Positions 6,426 through 8,190 of a stretch of DNA of 8,190 nt are shown one piece after another. The translations under genes were made by a program, and so were the position numbers. Source of the DNA: Methylomonas sp. (GTDB lineage: Bacteria > Pseudomonadota > Gammaproteobacteria > Methylococcales > Methylomonadaceae); NCBI GenBank assembly GCA_026990815.1, contig JALXCS010000060.1, forward strand, positions 1 to 8,190. The letters are read 5' to 3'. Positions within the stretch are counted from its first letter, which is position 1; every line of letters starts with the position of its first letter. The notes below the pieces were generated by a model. The model saw only the letters and a program-made list of their open reading frames with translations. It was not told the DNA's origin and searched no databases.

Positions 6426-6701
6426 ATGTTTGATCCTAAAGCAATTGATGATATAGCACGCAAACTGGCAGATAGCCTGCCTTCTGGTTTTAGTTCCCTA
6501 CAAGATGAGATGGAGAGAAATTTTCATAGCATTTTACAGGCTGCATTATCCAAGCTTGATTTAGTTACACGAGAAGAATTTGAAGTCCAGAAAGGTGTTT
6601 TGGCTAAAACCCGCGAGAAGCTGGAAGCGATGGAAAAAATAGTAGCAGAAATGGAACAAAAACTATTACCCCCTCAGGATACTGATACCGCCAAGCAATA
6701 G
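6426..6701 (+). CDS. ubiK: Ubiquinone biosynthesis accessory factor UbiK (YqiC/BMFP family)
   Basis: A 91-residue protein matching E. coli UbiK/YqiC along its length: FDPKAIDDIARKLADSLPSG at 2-21, an amphipathic helix with ERNFHSILQAALSKLDLVTREEFEVQKGVLAKTREKL at about 30-66, then a coiled coil at about 62-82 and a polar tail. LDLVTREEFEVQ is the family hallmark. UbiK is a small, membrane-associating coiled-coil protein that supports aerobic ubiquinone synthesis, acting as an accessory factor with UbiJ in the lipid-handling part of the Ubi complex. It sits 45 bp after the MarR gene and 26 bp before comM. No terminator or promoter is visible between them, so one transcript is possible. The Shine-Dalgarno (AGAGA) is weak. 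Confidence 0.93.
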   Translation: MFDPKAIDDIARKLADSLPSGFSSLQDEMERNFHSILQAALSKLDLVTREEFEVQKGVLAKTREKLEAMEKIVAEMEQKLLPPQDTDTAKQ

Positions 6702-6727
6702 ATTATATTGTGAAGGTAGTTAATTAA

Positions 6728-8190
6728 ATGTCCCTGGCGGTTTTATACAGTCGGGGGCGAGATGGGACTAAAGCGCCATTAGTCACCGTAGAAGTTCATA
6801 TTTCCAACGGTTTGCCGGCCCTAGCCATCGTAGGGTTGCCTGAAACCGCCGTCAAAGAAAGCAAGGATCGTGTCCGCGGCGCCATTCTCAACTCCAATTT
6901 TGAATTTCCGATGCAGCGCATCACCATTAATCTGGCACCAGCAGATATACCCAAAGAAGGTGGACGATTTGATTTGCCAATTGCATTGGGAATACTGGCG
7001 GCTTCTGGGCAGATTCCTAAACAAACATTGAAACAATATGAATGCATTGGCGAGCTTTCATTAGGCGGCGAATTGCGTCCTGTCACGGGAATACTTCCAG
7101 TTGCTCTACAAGCCCGTAATGCTGGCAAACAATTGATTTTGCCGCAACAAAATATGGCAGAAGCAACATTGGTTGAAAAGGCGAAAATTATTCCCGCTGA
7201 ACACTTGTTGGATATCTGCGCCCATTTAAATGGCGAAAAAACAATAGTCCCCGCCTTGTCTAGGATAGATCAAAAACAAGATGAACAGGTTGTTGATTTC
7301 GCAGATGTTCATGGTCAGTTTTTTGTTAAGCGGGCTTTGGAAATTGCTGCCGCTGGCAATCATAATTTACTAATGATTGGACCGCCAGGCACAGGAAAAT
7401 CCATGCTGGCGTCACGAATACCAACAATTTTACCACCGCTATCTGAACAACAAGCGCTGGAGACTGCCGCTATTGCCTCAATCAGCGATGCCGGGCTGGA
7501 TGTCAGCCGATGGCGAAAACCTCCCTTTAGGTCGCCACACCATACTGCATCAGCGGCTGCCTTGGTAGGAGGAGGCAGCAATCCAAAACCAGGAGAAATT
7601 TCATTGGCTCATCAGGGAGTTTTATTTCTAGATGAGTTGCCAGAATTTGACCGTAAGGTGCTGGAAGTACTAAGAGAACCATTGGAGACCGGACATATCA
7701 CAATTTCCAGAGCAGCAAGACAGGCCGATTTTTCGGCCTGTTTTCAATTAATTGCCGCTATGAATCCGTGTCCATGCGGATATTTGGGTGATATTTCGGA
7801 TCGCTGTCACTGTACATCGGAGCAAATTTCCCGTTATCGAAACAAGATATCAGGACCGTTACTCGATAGAATTGACATGCATGTAGAAGTACCGAGAGTA
7901 CCCCATGAAATGTTAAGAACAAACTCCAATAAAAAAGAAGAAGCCAGTGCTAAAATAAGAAAGCGGGTGATATCGGCTAGAGAAATTGCCTTATCCAGGT
8001 GTGGTAAAACCAATAACCTGCTTTCTGTACAGGAAATACAGCAATTTTGCCAACCTGGTGAGCAAGGCAACGATTTATTGGAACAGGTAATGGATAAATT
8101 TGGACTTTCTCATCGAGCCTATCATCGTATTTTAAAATTATCCCGAACCATAGCCGATTTATCTGGGAGCAATAATATTGAAATTTCACA
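6728..8190 (+). CDS. comM: ComM/YifB-type AAA+ Mg-chelatase-like helicase, 3' end cut by window
   Basis: The frame opens at an ATG preceded by GAAGGT (6712-6717) and runs 487 codons to the window edge without interruption. E. coli ComM is about 506 residues, so only the C-terminal tip is missing. Residues about 20-170 are the Lon-protease-like S16-type domain (RITINLAPADIPKEGGRFDLPIALG, ECIGELSLGGELRPVTG), which appears to lack a protease serine. The AAA+ core has Walker A GPPGTGKS at 218-225, Walker B LFLDELPEF with D302 and E303, and MNPCPCG at 345-351, followed by CHC at 360-362. A likely arginine finger is R381 in SGPLLDRID. The helical lid follows. ComM is a hexameric branch-migration helicase that extends recombination during natural transformation. 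The four-cysteine version (C348, C350, C360, C362), unlike the E. coli form, may bind zinc. Residues ADFSACF stand where relatives usually read ADFPARF. A strong hairpin lies at this point in the DNA. Confidence 0.96.
   Translation, partial: MSLAVLYSRGRDGTKAPLVTVEVHISNGLPALAIVGLPETAVKESKDRVRGAILNSNFEFPMQRITINLAPADIPKEGGRFDLPIALGILAASGQIPKQTLKQYECIGELSLGGELRPVTGILPVALQARNAGKQLILPQQNMAEATLVEKAKIIPAEHLLDICAHLNGEKTIVPALSRIDQKQDEQVVDFADVHGQFFVKRALEIAAAGNHNLLMIGPPGTGKSMLASRIPTILPPLSEQQALETAAIASISDAGLDVSRWRKPPFRSPHHTASAAALVGGGSNPKPGEISLAHQGVLFLDELPEFDRKVLEVLREPLETGHITISRAARQADFSACFQLIAAMNPCPCGYLGDISDRCHCTSEQISRYRNKISGPLLDRIDMHVEVPRVPHEMLRTNSNKKEEASAKIRKRVISAREIALSRCGKTNNLLSVQEIQQFCQPGEQGNDLLEQVMDKFGLSHRAYHRILKLSRTIADLSGSNNIEIS
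7717..7744 (+). repeat. Perfect inverted repeat with T-tract inside comM (terminator-like hairpin)
   Basis: CAGGCCGA (7721-7728) and TCGGCCTG (7733-7740) form a perfect 8-bp GC-rich stem with a TTTT loop. The flanks extend pairing outward through A-U, G-U, A-U and A-U, giving up to 12 pairs, and the right arm ends in TTTT. On the plus strand this has the shape of a small intrinsic terminator, but it lies in the middle of the comM reading frame, at the codons for residues ARQADFSACF just before the MNPCPCG motif. The T-tract is short, and translating ribosomes would normally keep such a hairpin from forming. It may therefore be chance, or an internal attenuation point. Confidence 0.6.

Noticed and set aside
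6702..8190. Possible frameshift or pseudogene in comM because its minus strand holds several open frames.
   Set aside because: Hand translation from 6728 is uninterrupted to the window edge, with all expected AAA+ motifs in order; the minus-strand frames are shadows.

Overview
The window comes from a bacterial chromosome, most likely a gammaproteobacterium of moderate to low GC content. The evidence is a long E. coli-type biosynthetic arginine decarboxylase (SpeA), a UbiK ubiquinone-biosynthesis accessory factor, a ComM-type AAA+ helicase and a YebE/DUF533-type membrane-associated protein. An aerobic, ubiquinone-using organism is implied. A methanotroph or sulfur oxidiser would fit the gene set, but that is only a guess. 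I see no phage, transposon, CRISPR, rRNA or tRNA signal. Coding density is very high and no gap exceeds about 110 bp.

The layout is two divergent gene trains reading away from a 110-bp intergenic region at 4838-4947. The minus-strand train is speA, then a beta-hydroxyacid dehydrogenase, a NahK-like sugar-kinase-fold protein, a MOSC-domain protein and a DUF533 protein cut by the left edge. The first four are packed with gaps of 2 and 9 bp and an overlap of 14 bp, so they look like one operon. The DUF533 gene follows after 60 bp, with its own strong Shine-Dalgarno sequence and a possible private promoter. The plus-strand train is speE (polyamine aminopropyltransferase), a MarR-family regulator with a cysteine-rich tail, ubiK, and comM, which runs off the right edge after 487 codons.

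The centre is a polyamine locus. SpeA makes agmatine from arginine, and SpeE transfers an aminopropyl group to a diamine, normally putrescine. The linking enzymes (agmatinase or agmatine deiminase, and SpeD) are not in the window. The two genes are divergently transcribed from a region whose best promoter signal is a perfect 10-bp palindrome. It contains a consensus TATAAT on each strand, so it may be a symmetric bidirectional promoter. The rest of the minus operon has no obvious link to polyamines. UbiK and ComM are housekeeping and DNA-recombination functions.

The window is mostly ordinary core genome. The points worth a second look are the symmetric promoter, the mixed speA operon with a sugar-kinase relative of unknown substrate, the MarR protein with a conserved-looking Cys/His tail, the SpeE active-site variants, and a near-perfect terminator-like hairpin inside the comM reading frame. 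I found no convincing new defence or mobile system.
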